A DNA stretch of 64,000 nt from Anaspis maculata (lineage: Eukaryota > Arthropoda > Insecta > Coleoptera > Scraptiidae): NCBI GenBank assembly GCA_949128115.1, contig OX421963.1, forward strand, positions 78,239,635 to 78,303,634, read 5' to 3'. This document shows, piece after piece, positions 45,901 to 57,908 of this stretch (positions are counted from its first letter, which is position 1; each line of letters opens with the position of its first letter). The notes below the pieces were generated by a model, which saw only the letters and a program-made list of their open reading frames with translations, was not told the DNA's origin and made no database searches. The position numbers and the translations under genes were made by a program.

Positions 45901-46720
45901 TATGACCAACTTTCAAATTCTCTACTTATTTATCTATCACCTGTCTCTTGTTTATTTATCTACCTGTTTATCTCTTATTCGTTTCTTGTTTATTCACCTA
46001 CACCATTACTTATCATTTGTTTCCTGCTGATTTATTCACTTGCTCACTTATCATTTGTTCCTTGCTGATTTCTTTACTTGTTCATCGATCATTTCTTTAT
46101 TGTTCACTTATTTATCAATTTGACTTTTTTTGTTTGTAAAGTGTAAAAGTTAATTGCCAAACGTAAAGTTTCCTTTTGTTGTTACGTAAATAACTTGTAA
46201 ACGAAACAAACTTTCGAAGAGGTTCAAGCACCGCTTCACGCTGACTTGATCAATGCAAACTGGAGTGACTTTCCTGTCATTTCATTATGACTCATTCACA
46301 CTTGACTTTTATTCAGATCATTTGGGAAGGGATTTTTCAGCAATCAACCAGGCTATACGCATGGGTTTCTTTGACGTGTTCTTCCCAGGTGTGCCTGTCA
46401 GCGAATACGTCACTTTTTCTTTGCGATCAAATTGACAGTTTAACATGTTTCATGATTTCTCGTTTTGTTCTGTTAATCTGATTTTGTGTTCATTTCATTG
46501 TTGTAAATTCTTGCATTGTTTGCATTGCATTGCATTGGAATAATTTGTAATGATTTCTCTTGTTTTTGTGTTTTGTTGTGTCATTTTATAACTGTCAACT
46601 CCATGTTGTTAGGCGTTTTGAGAAAAGAAACAGATTCATTCAAAAAACTTTGCCATTGATTTCCAATAAAACATTCATTTTGCTTGCATTTCATTCGCGT
46701 TTCATTCAAGAATCAAACCT
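45901..46720 (+). repeat. T-rich, strand-asymmetric low-complexity tract
   Basis: The plus strand is strongly pyrimidine-biased. It has degenerate repeats such as TTCACTTGCTCACTTATCAT and GTTCCTTGCTGATTTCTTTA, followed by GCATTGCATTGCATTGG and TTGTTTTTGTGTTTTG. Open frames across it are rich in Leu/Phe/Tyr/Ser and look like membrane proteins only because of composition. Confidence 0.6.
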
Positions 46721-48589
46721 CATCCCCAACGACACATTCTCATCTCGAGTGAGAACCCAACAGCACAACGTAGGTAAAATGTGAACAACGTCAAGGAGGG
46801 AAGAAACAACGACGATCACAGCCGAACATCGAGAGCTGGGTACATTACACTGGTCTAGTCTCCTACCTGGTCTTTGATAGGAATGAAAAGTCTACTTTGA
46901 ACGCTTGAGCTTTTCGTTATGTTTCAAAGTTGCAGCAATATTGTCAGAAGACAAAACATTCTGCAAAAGGTCGCTTCCTACCTTCCTCAGTTTCTGACTT
47001 CGTTGAGCACTTCTTTGGCTTCGGTGAGTCCATAGTACAAAAGGAGAATGTGAGCATGGATGTAAGTGTATCTGCCAATAAGTTCGAAATATTCCAGGCC
47101 AGGAAAACCTCGAATTTCACATCAATTGGATACTATAGAGCTGTTAATCAACAACCATCAAATTCGTGGGGGAAATTAGATTCAAACAATTGATTCTACG
47201 AATTCAAACATTCCGAACGCACAAGCCTAAGGAAAGATGATAATTTTGTCAAGCTATCTCGTTATGGGAAAATTACATTTATTAAAAGAACCCAGAACGC
47301 AGACTTCGAGATTTCATTGAATCTCGCAAGTTGTCAACGAAACATCAAGGTTGTATTATGAAGTGTCCGTGAGACGTTCTTCGAATTCAGTCGATTCCCA
47401 GTTTTCTCTTGTGAAATTCAATCCAGTTTTGATTTCGTTTATTGTGCCATGCGCGAACGGTAATTTTTCTTCAAGTTAGCATTTAACAATTTTAATGTGA
47501 CGCGAATGGTATCGCATGTTGATCTGATCCAACTTTTGTTACGTCGTTTTCTGCTTCTGTCTACTTTTGATACTTTGACCGATTGGGGGCCAGTTCAATT
47601 CTATCCCGCCGTTTTGGTTCCTAGTATTTGGGTGTTTCGTTGCATTGCTGTGGGAGTCTTGGCAAAAGAATTTCACGTGCCTCTCTCTAATTGGCTGAAG
47701 ATAAATCTTGAACTGGCGCGCCGGCTGGCAGTAGCTGATAAAAGGAAGCGACGCAGCTACTCAATTTCTTTTCCGTCTAGAACTTTGCACGACCGCTGTC
47801 AACAGTGTGGGTTTTGTGCGTCCACATTTTGCCTATCAAGTATTTTTCGAATTTGTGTAGGTCGAAGCCGAAAACCGAGTGTTTTTCGGACTTAATTTGG
47901 CAACGTTGGATCGTGTAGGGTCTTGGAAGCCCAAATTGGGCTTTGTTTGGCCGATTGAAGAGGCACGACCACACCTGGCCCATCATAAACGGAACCCACC
48001 GACATCTGAGGTAACGTAAAGAATGATTTGGTTCCATTTTTGTCATCTACTCGGATTGGATTCAACACTGAGTTGAGAGAATTATTATAGGTTTCTACTA
48101 TTATAGGTTTACTACAAATCAGACTTCTACCAACAAGATTTCTACGAACTAGTTTTTACCATCGAGATTTCTACCGTTGAGTTTAAATCATCCAGTCTTC
48201 AACCTCCTGTTTCGAAGTCTGGAGATTTTGCCAGCAAGTCTTCGTCATGGTTATCTACGTACCAGGGAGATTTCCGAAACGTTACATCGAGTATAGGCGA
48301 GATCCCGTCTATCAGAAAGCTACTAGAGTACCGTTCTAGTAAACAGGTGGAAGAAAGATAGATTTGAGTTCCAAGTGTTAATGAAGTGCAGGTTAAAATT
48401 CAGTGGTTTTGCAAAAAATCGTGCGTATCCGGCCGTCCGCCAAAGAGTATAATCGCTTTATTCAAATTAACATCACATTTGTACGCTAACCTGATGGTTT
48501 TGCCATCGACATTCTTGTACCTTCTTGCTGGCGACTTTGTAAATAACGTAATTTTAATAGGAGGAGAGGTCGACATTTGACTTGGACAA
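46721..48589. other. Non-coding or deeply decayed stretch
   Basis: Long open frames occur (46930-47193 and 47497-47895) but show no convincing domain. A QYCQKTKHSAKG run vaguely recalls a retroelement zinc knuckle but lacks the full spacing. A GCTGATAAAAGGAAGCGACG word at 47736 is promoter-like. Together with the LTR-like block that follows, this may be the 3' part of a decayed LTR element. Confidence 0.3.
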
Positions 48590-49062
48590 CTGTAGTTAAT
48601 TGCGAACAGGAAAATCTCAAATTTGGATTCCTGGGTTTTGTACATAAAACTATTGTAACTTGTATAAAAACCCGATAACGTTCTTTGTGGCGTTGGTTAT
48701 CGCAGCTGGCGAGTAGGTAAGTACCTATCGAGTCGCGTCATTCGGTTTGAATTTGCTACCTGACTTTCTTGATTCCGACTGTAGGTACCTACCTCTTCCG
48801 AACATATAACGTTCAATTAATTCCGGCTTGTGTTGAAGCCAAACCTCTCTTCCGGAACGTAATATTTCGCTCATTGTGGTAATAACAGCGACTGGCAATT
48901 TCGTATATCATTTAATTTCTGTAAAATTAGCCAACCGGCTCCGGTTCATTTTCTTTGCCTTTTGTAAATAAAAATTTGTATTCGTAATCTAAACTTTGCT
49001 TTATCTTCAGTATTGTATCAGTCATTGCTCGGTACTACAGTTATTTTTGGGAAATTGGCTCA
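48590..49062 (+). mobile_element. Possible LTR
   Basis: The block has the expected order of LTR signals. A TATA box (TGTATAAAAACCC at about 48660) comes first. A polyadenylation signal (AATAAA at about 48967) with T-rich sequence follows. The block then ends in GGCTCACA a few bases before a primer-binding-like site at 49071. I could not find a second matching LTR in the window, so the exact start is not fixed. It could be a solo LTR or one end of an element decayed on the other side. Confidence 0.35.
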
Positions 49063-49070
49063 CAATACTG

Positions 49071-49084
49071 TGGCGCCCCCGACC
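49071..49084 (+). promoter_or_regulatory. Primer-binding-site-like sequence
   Basis: TGGCGCCCCCGACC begins with TGG, the complement of the CCA tRNA end. It resembles the tRNA-Lys-type primer sites of LTR elements (TGGCGCCC...). It lies about 8 bp after the LTR-like block, as expected. Confidence 0.4.
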
Positions 49085-49390
49085 ATCTTAAGAACCCCGG
49101 CCTCCTCCACTGATTAGCTGGCGGGTCGTGTTCCCGAATGAGACAGACCGATAGGTGAGTCGCACCGAAAAGGCACGAGTCCTTTCTAGCATGTAACACT
49201 TTGTTCAAGCTCCAAGCTTGGCCAGACCCACCACTATACTTTCCAAAATTCAAGGCCCAGCTAGAATATCTTGGTCGATGCGTAAACGAAGAGTTGTTTA
49301 CATTTAAATTACGTGTGGACGTGATTCCGATTTCCGTTTAGGGCTATGTAGGTCTCAAGACAAATGAAGAGGCATAGCGAAAGGACTTAC
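49085..49390. other. Non-coding leader-like segment
   Basis: It follows the primer-site-like sequence and would be an untranslated leader if an LTR element was once here. No gag frame is recognisable. Confidence 0.3.
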
Positions 49391-49417
49391 CATCTGATAC
49401 TGTGTTTGGTACCGAAG
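49391..49417 (-). CDS. Candidate 27-nt microexon of the same minus-strand gene
   Basis: On the minus strand an acceptor (CAAATTTTCTCCAAATTAG) precedes exactly 27 nt. A strong donor (GATG|GTAAGTCCTT) follows. In the phase that joins to the 43.5-kb exon it reads SVPNTVSD, with the final G completing a Val codon at the junction. The donor is nearly identical to the one at 43.5 kb. All three frames are open because it is short, so the frame is not independent evidence. Chance splice-like sites remain possible. Confidence 0.25.
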
Positions 49418-51662
49418 CTAATTTGGAGAAAATTTGATTTTGCAAACGGGGACTAAAGGTGGCAACCTCCCTTACAGATGGTTCTCTCGAGCGAGAGATT
49501 TAAGTTTCTACAAATTGTGCAGGAGCAAACCTCATCAATACTTCGTGCGCAGTTTCGTTCCAGTTGCATTTCTGGCTCAAAATCGCCCTGTAGATGGCGT
49601 ATCGTGTCTTTCTCGCGCGCATCAATAGCATAGCTACAAAAATTGAAAGAATGCGCAGAGCGCGACTATGATTACGGTATAATTAAGGGTCACATTCCCA
49701 AAGTTTTGGTTTTGTTCTACGCCTCTCACCGCAAAATTTGGCAATTATTGCGTTTCCCATTCGAGCCGAATCGAAAGGATTTAATTGAACAATGGGCATG
49801 ATTCCCCGCGTGATGCACACAATCATAGGATTTACATAAAATGGCCCGCGAACGCTGCTTTTGTTCTATTTCAATTAAAATCACCGGCAAGTGTATCCAA
49901 AAAGCCGCACCACCGAGATTAATGTCGGGATTAAAATTAGCGCAAGAATGCGCGCGCCGCGCGCACGGTAGGTAACGCAGTGTCGGGTGTTTATCCAACT
50001 TTTCACGCTCGTTCCCCAGAAGCGGAGGGAGGTGGTGGCGCAGGATTTGAATAACTTTATCAGCACGCGGAATTTTAGGCCACGCCGTGGAATGTCGGCG
50101 CGTCGGACGGTGCAAAAATGGCTTCGTCGACCTCAAATATGGCACAGGTACAGGCCACGATGTTCCAGAGGCTAATTAACATAAGCAAATATACTCAGCC
50201 GCGGAAATTTTCACGAAACGGCCGACGGCCTGTTCAAACTCAAGTTTTGATGCGAAGATATGGCGCAAATAGATGTATACGTAGGTATACACAGCAAATG
50301 GATACAGTCAATCGGCTCTGATGCCTCTAGGATATGAATATTTGCCACGCCAATTGAATCTGGCGCGCCGGCAGAACTGCCCCGGTGAATTATCAATAAT
50401 CACCGGGATGAAGCTCGGCCACGACTGCTAATTCACTTTTGACCCAGACGCTTCCTCGTTAAAATTTTATGCTGGCCCACACTCGGCTACCGGAATCGAC
50501 CTAATTCGCGACGCGACGATTCGATATGCCACAGAACTACACGTCGAGCGTTCCGGCAAAAAAAATTGCAATCTATCAGTTCTCGCTCTTGAATTAAACG
50601 AGCGTCTCGACGCCACCAAGCCATCACGGGTACAATGGGCGGACAAATCGCCAGTGTCGTCTGGAAATCCTCGCGCTTTTTTCTCGCTGACGCTGGGTGC
50701 GAGAGGCGAAAGCGCAAGAAAAATCCGGCGACAAATCGGAAAAGCTTTCCCTCTGATGGTCCCTCCCTCCGCCCGGCAGGCGGGCGAAATCACCGGAAGA
50801 TTTCCGAACAAACGACGCGCGTCCCGGACGTTTTTGCACAGTCAATTAGAGGCTGTTTGGGTCCGGCGCCTCCAGTCCGCTCCTGGAACACGTGACGTCA
50901 TCGAGATAAGCTCGCCTTAACCCTCGGCCCTCGTGTGCGCACGCGCGTGTACAGGGAGTGATTAATGACAGTTTGTGGCTTTCGCGGTCTTAATACGGCG
51001 ACTGCATTTTTTCAGATCGCCAACTTGTTCAGTTCCCTTGATTTTTTTATCGCGGCGGTAGGCCGCGTGCGTGCGACATCTATTATATTAATTTATTATC
51101 GAGTTTAGGAAAGGTACCTATAATACGGGCTCGAGTCAGGCGGCTAATGGAAAGCTCATAGAAAACTCGGGTTTATCGCGAAGTCTCGCAGGCAATTAGG
51201 CCAGTAAAAGGAAAACATGAGTGTCTATAGTGAATATGATTTTCATACATACATAATACATAACATAATCGAAATCCTCTTTGTACCAGTAGGTGTCGAT
51301 GTTTCATTTTGTTGAAAATGTCACTGCGCTTCCAGTCGCTGTATTATTTGGAAAGTTGCACCACTTCATCCGATCCTTCGTGATGGAATCAAGTTTGCTC
51401 CAGTGTGTTTTCTTTATTTATAATCACCTTATTCATACTATCTTTCCAAGTCTGTATTTCATGTTGAAGCTGAATGACCTGGCAGAAAAAAATCACTTCC
51501 TGATGTTGTGTGGCCCATGCAAGTACTTATGGCGTTAAACATCGAAGGTACCATGAGTGTTAAGAGCACAACACCCATCATGGTCGACGTAGATCCCTTG
51601 AGTCAAAAGTCAGCGTACACCGGCGTTACCATACTCATAACGCCGCTGTAACGCCCTTAATA
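49418..51662. other. Non-coding stretch with CpG-rich and ATTA-rich blocks
   Basis: Around 49730-51080 ATTAAAAT/TTAATT words alternate with GCGCGCGCC-type CpG runs. Several open frames appear on both strands at once, which is the usual effect of CpG-rich non-coding DNA. It could carry regulatory elements of a host gene. No transposon protein is seen. Confidence 0.35.
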
Positions 51663-51870
51663 CAGTGGCGGGCGATAAATATTGTCCGTAAAATTATTTG
51701 CAATTCCAACAAAAAAAGTGACAATCATGTCCTGTTTTTATTGTATTTATAAATTGACTGAATTATTGGCAGGGTTGCTGGCCTTATGAAGAAATACTAC
51801 GCAAGAACTACCGCCCGTTTTCCTGGAACTTGAAAAACTTAAGACGTCTAAAATTTCTACCTCGCCACTG
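51663..51870. mobile_element. 208-bp Tc1-like MITE
   Basis: It begins CAGTGGCGGGCGATAAA and ends TCTACCTCGCCACTG. The ends are inverted copies over about 12 bp, and TA flanks both sides (51661-51662 and 51871-51872). CAGTGGCG-type ends with TA duplication are typical of Tc1-like elements. It has no coding capacity and would depend on a transposase encoded elsewhere. Confidence 0.8.
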
Positions 51871-52224
51871 TATTTTATAGTAATCAAGGTATTAAGGGTT
51901 TGATGAGTATATGAACGAGCCAGGTCGTCGGCAGACTAAGACCTTAGAAATGTACGTCGACTATGGGCGTAATACTTCTAGCGCCCGTGGTGCCTTTAAA
52001 ATTTTACGCCACACCTGCACGAGCTGCACAACATCGACAAGTAGTTTTTGTTTTGTGAGATCATCGCTTCAAAATCAGCCTTCACACGAGATCTGAAACT
52101 TGGGTTACGTGGCTTGCGGGCTGTGAAGCGGCCTGTGTGTGTAATACCATGTCTTGTAAAGACGTGTATTCTGATGCCAGCCGAAACCGTCGGAAAAACT
52201 CAAACCCCTTTTTGTCGACAGAAC

Positions 52225-54975
52225 ACCTGACAACCAACCGTATATCGAGGTGGACACATCAGATTAAAAGTAGTCGGACTGCTGGATTCTGGCGCTAGCA
52301 TCTCCGTGATCGGATCAAAGGGTCTGGCGATGCTGGAAAAATGCAAACTCAAGGTAGTCCAAAAGCGAGTCACGGACATCACTACTGCCGACGGTTCTAA
52401 GCCAGAGATGATTGGTTTCGTCGACCCCAATTGTGCGAAACAGCATTTGCAGAACTTTGAAAGCGTTGGCCGTTCCAAAGATCAAGCAACCATTTATATT
52501 CGGCAGTGACTTTTGCATCAAATTTTGCATCAAATTTGGCATCAATTTGAACTCTAAGGAGGGCCGATGGAAAGCTCGTGACGGGGCGAACCAGTTGCTT
52601 GGTCTCTATGACGAGTTTCCGTCTGAAACTAGTGTTTCAGAGCTCGGGAAAGCTTCCTCAAACCAACAAGCTGGTCTACAGTACCGATACAGTTCATTCA
52701 AGATGTTCGTCAAGTCACTGCTGCTGTGGCATTCATTTCATAGCCTGGACGAATATTTGAACTGTGATATTAACTGTGATTAAATGTAACAAAGGTTTAA
52801 AGGATGCTGATGAACTTTTTGTTGTTATGTCTTATTTACAATGAATAATTATGTTTATGATGCACCACAGCTTGTTTTTTTTCTGACTGCCATGTAACTT
52901 GAAAAATTGATGGTTGAATCAATGGTATGATATGATAGAATATGATACCAATGATGCTCAACCAATCCGCCAGCGCCAGTACCTCAAGTCCCTCTATGTC
53001 CTTCAACATTTGCACAAGGAAGTTAACAAACTGATCGTACTTGAAGTCGTCAAGGCCAGCCACAGCTCATGGACATCACCCGTGCTTGGGGTGAAAAAGA
53101 AAAGTGGCTAATTTCGTTTCTGCTTTGACGGTAGAAAGTGAAACGCTGTCACCAAACGCGATTGCTATTCGTTACTTCGAGTCGACCGCATTTTGATCAT
53201 GCTGAGAAGTTTTCTATCTTCTGTCGACTTGAGAAGTGCGTTCTGGCAGATTCCACTAGACCCTGGTTCAAAGCAAAAAACGGCTTTCGTCCTGCCAGGA
53301 AGGGGGTTGTTCCATTTCCGGGATCTCTCATTCGGGTTAGTAAATGCCGCGCAGGCGCAACAAAGATTATTGAACGCCATCTTTGGTCCCGATCTTGAGC
53401 CAAACATTTTCGTCCACCTTGATGATATCATCATCACCTCCTCGTCTTTTGAGGAGCACGTAGGTCTTCTTCGCGAGGTCGCCGAACGTCTCCAGAAGGC
53501 AAACGTTACCGTTAACTTTTGAAAAGTGCCAATTCTTCCGACAGAATCTTCACTATTTGGGTTTCGTTGTCGATTCCCAGGGACTTCGGACTGACCCAGA
53601 AAAGATCCAGGCTATGGTCAACTACCCCAGACTCAGGAACGTGACTGAGGTCAAGCGTTTTCAGGGGATGTGCTCCTGGTATCGTCGCTTCATCCCCGAT
53701 TTTTCCTCGCTGATTTCACCAATCAACGACATCACCAATGGGGACGAAGAAAGCCCAAAGCGTCACATGGAGCGACGATGCAGAGAGAGAATTCGTGGGC
53801 ATCAAGGGACTCTCGATATCGACGCCGATCTTGTCGAGTCCGGACTTTGCCCTGCCGTTTGTAGTGCAGTGCGATGTCTCCAACAATGGACTGGGTGCCG
53901 TACTCACTCAAACGGTGGATGGTAATGAACGGGTAGTAGCGTACGCAAGCCGAACGTTGTCCAAAGCGGAGCGAAACTACAGCGTAACAGAACGAGAGTG
54001 CCTCGCCGTTCTCTACGCCGTGGACAAGTTTAGGCCGTATATCGAAGGCACCTCATTCAAGGTCATCACAGACTATGCATCTCTTCTCTGGCTCCTTCCG
54101 GATGAAGGATCCAACAGGAAGACTCGCAAGATGGAGCGTTCGCCTTTCACAGTTCGACTTCACCTTGGAACATCGAAAGGGTCGGTTGAACGTCGACACG
54201 GATGCGTTATCTCGTTGTGTTCCCAACTCGGAAGTAACCCAGATTTCGCTGGATGTGGATGCCGAAGATGTCGCCGATCCCTTTTACCTGAACCTACGTG
54301 GTTTTTTCAATACCTACGCCAGGATTGCCGTCGATCATGATTGGCCGAAAATGCGAACCGACGTGGAACACTACGTCCGAAAGTGCAAGGTTTGTGGGGC
54401 GCAGAAGGCAACCAACCAGGTTGTGTCCGTGGACACTGTGGGTCCTCTGCCCAGATCGTACGCGGCTTCTGTTACCTGTTCGTGGTGACAGATTTGTTTA
54501 CCAAATACGTAGTTGCCAAGCCTATGCGCCGAGCAATTTCCTCCACGGTGGCGGAAATAGTAAAGAACGAGGTCTTCCTGCTCTATGGTACTCCTCAATA
54601 CGTTATCTGCGACAATGGCGTACAGTTTATCGGAAAAAACTTTAAGAAGATGTCGACGACATTTGCGTCCAGAAGCTTTGGTACACCGCTCGGTACCACC
54701 CGCAGGCCAATCCCGTCGAGCGATATAATCGGACTTGGTACGTTGCAATACGCACGTACATAAAGGACGACCACAAAAAATGGGACGAGCATCTGCCCAA
54801 AATTCTTTACGTCATGCTAACTGCCGTGAACGAGACCACCAGGTATACACCAGCGTACCTTAACTTTGGCCGAGAAACTCCTAAGGTCCGTGAGAAGCTG
54901 AAGGCGGCACAAGACCGCAACGCAACGTGCCCATTATACCCTTTGAAGGACTTCTCTGAAAAGATGACCTAAGAA
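52225..54975 (+). pseudogene. Gypsy-type LTR retrotransposon pol relic
   Basis: Pol domains occur in the Gypsy order. Protease: GLLDSGASISVIGSKG (52285 on). Reverse transcriptase: SLYVLQHLHKEVNKLIVLEV, SSVDLRSAFWQIPLDPGSKQ, LSFGLVNAAQAQQRLLNAIF, and HLDDIIITS at about 53415 as the YxDD box. RNase H: VVQCDVSNNGLGAVLTQT, then AYASRTLSKAERNYSVTERE. The HRKGRLNVDTDALSR segment follows. Integrase: YVRKCKVCG zinc region, VVTDLFTKYVVAKP and CDNGVQFIGKNF, ending near NETTRYTPAYLNFGRETP. At least six frameshifts or stops are needed to read it, and a 200-bp insertion separates protease and RT. No gag, envelope or paired LTRs were seen. Confidence 0.9.
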
Positions 54976-56916
54976 AAGTTGAAAATTTTGCATTTTTGAT
55001 CAAAATCACGACCTGATGATTGAAATGAAATCCCGATTGGGCAAGTACATGTCCAACTCCGTGATAATGATATTACACTGAAGCGTACTTCAGCTTCAGC
55101 ATTTCAGTTTGATAACAAAGTCTCAATGGGATCCACCGTAGTATAGTGCGTAGGTTTCCCAGAAGCTCCAAAACTTGCTCAAGTCTCTAATAAGGAACAT
55201 TCTTGCGAAACCTCAAAATTCGGGCCCCGGCAAAATATCACCCTGAAAAACACAGGGAAGCTTCCGCGTCACAAGAGCAACAACTTTCTCTTCCATCATC
55301 AGTCCGACGCGCGCGCGGTTGTTTCCCCCTCTTGCTGCTCTGACTCTCTGCCAGAAGGGCAAGTTATTGTTGCTGAAAAAACATTGAAACAACGTGCCGG
55401 GCTTGTTGATTTAACGTGGCGTGTATTGAGCATAACCCGGAATTTTCGTGCCGCCCCACCAGCAGCGCGCCGGGGTATGCTTGAAATATTTATATGTATA
55501 AGCAGGCTCTGGAGGCGGCGCGGCGTGGCGGTCGCTTGGCCTACTACTTTGCCATGCCGTCGCGCCTCCCAGGATGTGTTGCACGAACACTCGAAATATG
55601 CACGACAACACAACCGCACAATCTCTAATGATCTCTCTGCGCGGAGGGGTCGAGCCAGGCGCCATGGCGACTTTTTCCCACCTTTTCCTCGTTTATTTTT
55701 TCTTTCCACAAATCCTCTTTTTGTGTTTGTGTATTTGTACGTGTGTGTGTGTGTGTGTGTGTGTGAAGCTATTGAAATGTATGTGTGTGCGTGTGCATGT
55801 CAAGGAAACTCACAGAAACTCCGGGCGAGGGTTTTCCGAGCCATCCCTCCAGTCCGTTCATTTCATGCACCGTCAACTTGCAATACACATCCCGCTGGCA
55901 ACTTCCGGGACTCGGGGAATCTTCTATGGAACAGGCCGTTCGATAAGTTCCATATATTCATACAACTTGGCAGCAAATTACCACCCAATATGCAGTTTTT
56001 ACGCAAGGCTTGGGGTTCAATGAAGCGGATGATGAACTAAAAAGACCTCTGGAGTAACTGGCTGTGCGAGATTTTCGAGCGCGCCCGTATCTTTATTTAC
56101 GTGATTAATATTAAACAATATTCTGGCCCGGAGCTCGTACGTTTACCTTTTCGCATTGTGTCCATTATCCTCGAAATTTTGTGTGCTGGCGGTCGCGCGC
56201 GAGCATTTCGCCACTCTTTGTTTTTGCGTAGGCAAAGGTTTATTTATATTCATTACCGCTTCTGTTTACTTACAACGCTGGAAAGTTAACATTTGCCAGC
56301 GTTACATTTTGTTGTTATCATAAGGTACGAGAAGAACAAGAGAATTCTAACAACTACGGGGTTTCGCATTATTGTAACATTTTAGCATGTAGTAAGAAAT
56401 AAGCGCACTGTGTATGGGTTGGAAAATGTCACGTATTGAACGACAGGTATGTGACAGATTCACGGCTGACTGTCAAAATGACCATTTATTAACACTAGAC
56501 AAACATTAAAACCGTGTCCAATAACCACGATTGTCAATAACAGCATTTAAATGACTGGACAGAGAATGGGGTCTTATATGAGAATTACAAAATGCGATTT
56601 TCTCATGTAAATCGATGCTCAAGTACCTAAAACTAAATACCGTGAAGATGAAGAAGGAAAAAAAAAGGCCCAGGGAAGAGAACTGAAATTCGGCTCTTCA
56701 CACTCCCTCTGTTTAAATCGACTGAACTCGCGGCAAACTCATCCACCAATGAAATGGAAGCAAGATCGCAGTTGACAGAAAGCAGCGTTGCCACGTTGTC
56801 ATTATTTACATGTCTGTCATTTATCTAACCTCACATTCCTGATTCCTCTTGTTGTGAGAGTTTGCGGTCATATTTGCTGAACGTATTGAGTTGTTTTTTG
56901 TGCTAAATTGGAAATA
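54976..56916. other. Non-coding stretch with a CpG-rich block and a GT microsatellite
   Basis: A CpG-dense part (55280-55680) yields long overlapping frames on both strands, including a 218-codon plus frame from a TTG. That frame runs through the GT repeat as VCVCVCV and is not a gene. The last 100 bp before 56917 may be the 5' region of the SWIM-domain gene, but no promoter element is identified. Confidence 0.4.
55737..55765. repeat. (GT)n microsatellite
   Basis: About 13 GT units in a row, read TACGTGTGTGTGTGTGTGTG. A further imperfect GTGTGTGCGTGTGC stretch follows at about 55781. Confidence 0.95.
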
Positions 56917-57890
56917 ATGGAAGCTGGTTTCGAAGAAGCCAACGACAGAAATCTCCCAGAAGTCGATGCGGACATGGTGGACAATTTTTATAGAAGAAAC
57001 GCAGATTTTTCCGCACATGGCGTAAGAAATGTTAAAACTAGCAGGTAAGGCTTTGTGACTCATAAGCAATTAAGCGGCAAGCGAGCCTCTAGCACCTACC
57101 TGATTCCAATCAATTGGGATCATTCCTTTATTTTGCAGAAGTAGCAAACAAATATATGGAGACGAAGCAATAGGGTTTGTATAGGTGAAACGTGATAAAA
57201 CGTTATGTACCGTCAAAGCCAAATTAACACCGGAGCACAAAGTCCGAAGTACTCCATATGCTGTTACAGTCATCATTGAAGAAGAAACAGAGAAGGTTGT
57301 CTCATGTACCTGTGGAGATTGTGCGGCTAGTTCAGGTAGGGTGCGGTATTACTTTGTTAGCAAACTTCTTACAATTCAAGTTTGACGAAGTGAAGGAGAT
57401 CATTGTTTTGTAGTTTGGTATCAATGAATTTGAATTGAATTGAAATTTATTGTGTAACTTTGTTACAGGAGGCTGTAAGCATAGCGTCGCCTTCCTATAT
57501 TGGCTACTGAACAAAAGCCAAAATCCATCAGTAACCTCCACAGAGTGCTATTGGAGAAAATCTGCTTTAGCCAAAGTGAGAACACCCTTAAAGGACAAAC
57601 ACTCCAGAAAATTTTCAAAGTTAAAAGTTGTACCACCAAATCAACAACCTCAGATTTCAAAGATAAAGTAGGTAGTTGCAAGTGGATTAAAAACAAATTC
57701 AGATGGAATTCTATTCACTTTTTATAGTGATAAGGAAACCGATGCACAGAAGGTTTCCCTTCATCATTTGTTTATCAAGGACACTAGTACACTGTGAAAC
57801 AATACAGGAGTTACGACATAAAACCTTTTTAAAATACTGCAGTGATCTTTTATTGGAAGTGACGTGTGAAAAAGTGGCCAGTTTAACAAA
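56917..57890 (+). pseudogene. SWIM-domain gene, spliced, with a nonsense codon
   Basis: Four exons fit good GT-AG introns with consistent phases: 56917-57044, 57139-57335, 57469-57667, and 57728 onward. Exon 1 starts at an ATG and encodes NLPEVDADMVDNFYRRN. Exon 2 reads YGDEAIGFV, then TAG (57182-57184) where relatives have a Gln codon (CAG), then VKRDKTLCTVKAKLTPEHKV. Across the exon 2/3 junction lies CTCGDCAASSGGCKHSVAFL, a SWIM zinc-binding motif (CxC...CxH). TECYWRKSALAKVRTPL follows. Exon 4 gives KVSLHHLFIKDTSTL before a TGA, with likely homology resuming one frame over. Such insect proteins usually continue into a YqaJ-type nuclease domain, which is absent here. Confidence 0.7.
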
Positions 57891-57908
57891 ATAGTATGGG
57901 TAGGTAAA

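Noticed and set aside
45788..46139. Leu/Phe/Tyr-rich frames resembling membrane proteins
   Set aside because: They arise from the T-rich low-complexity tract in all three frames at once.
46930..47193. QYCQKTKHSAKG as a gag zinc knuckle
   Set aside because: It lacks the C-x2-C-x4-H-x4-C spacing and no other gag motif surrounds it.
55384..56040. 218-codon plus-strand open frame
   Set aside because: It starts at a TTG, runs through a GT microsatellite (Val-Cys repeats) and a CpG-rich block with an equally long antisense frame, and has no domain. It is a composition artefact.
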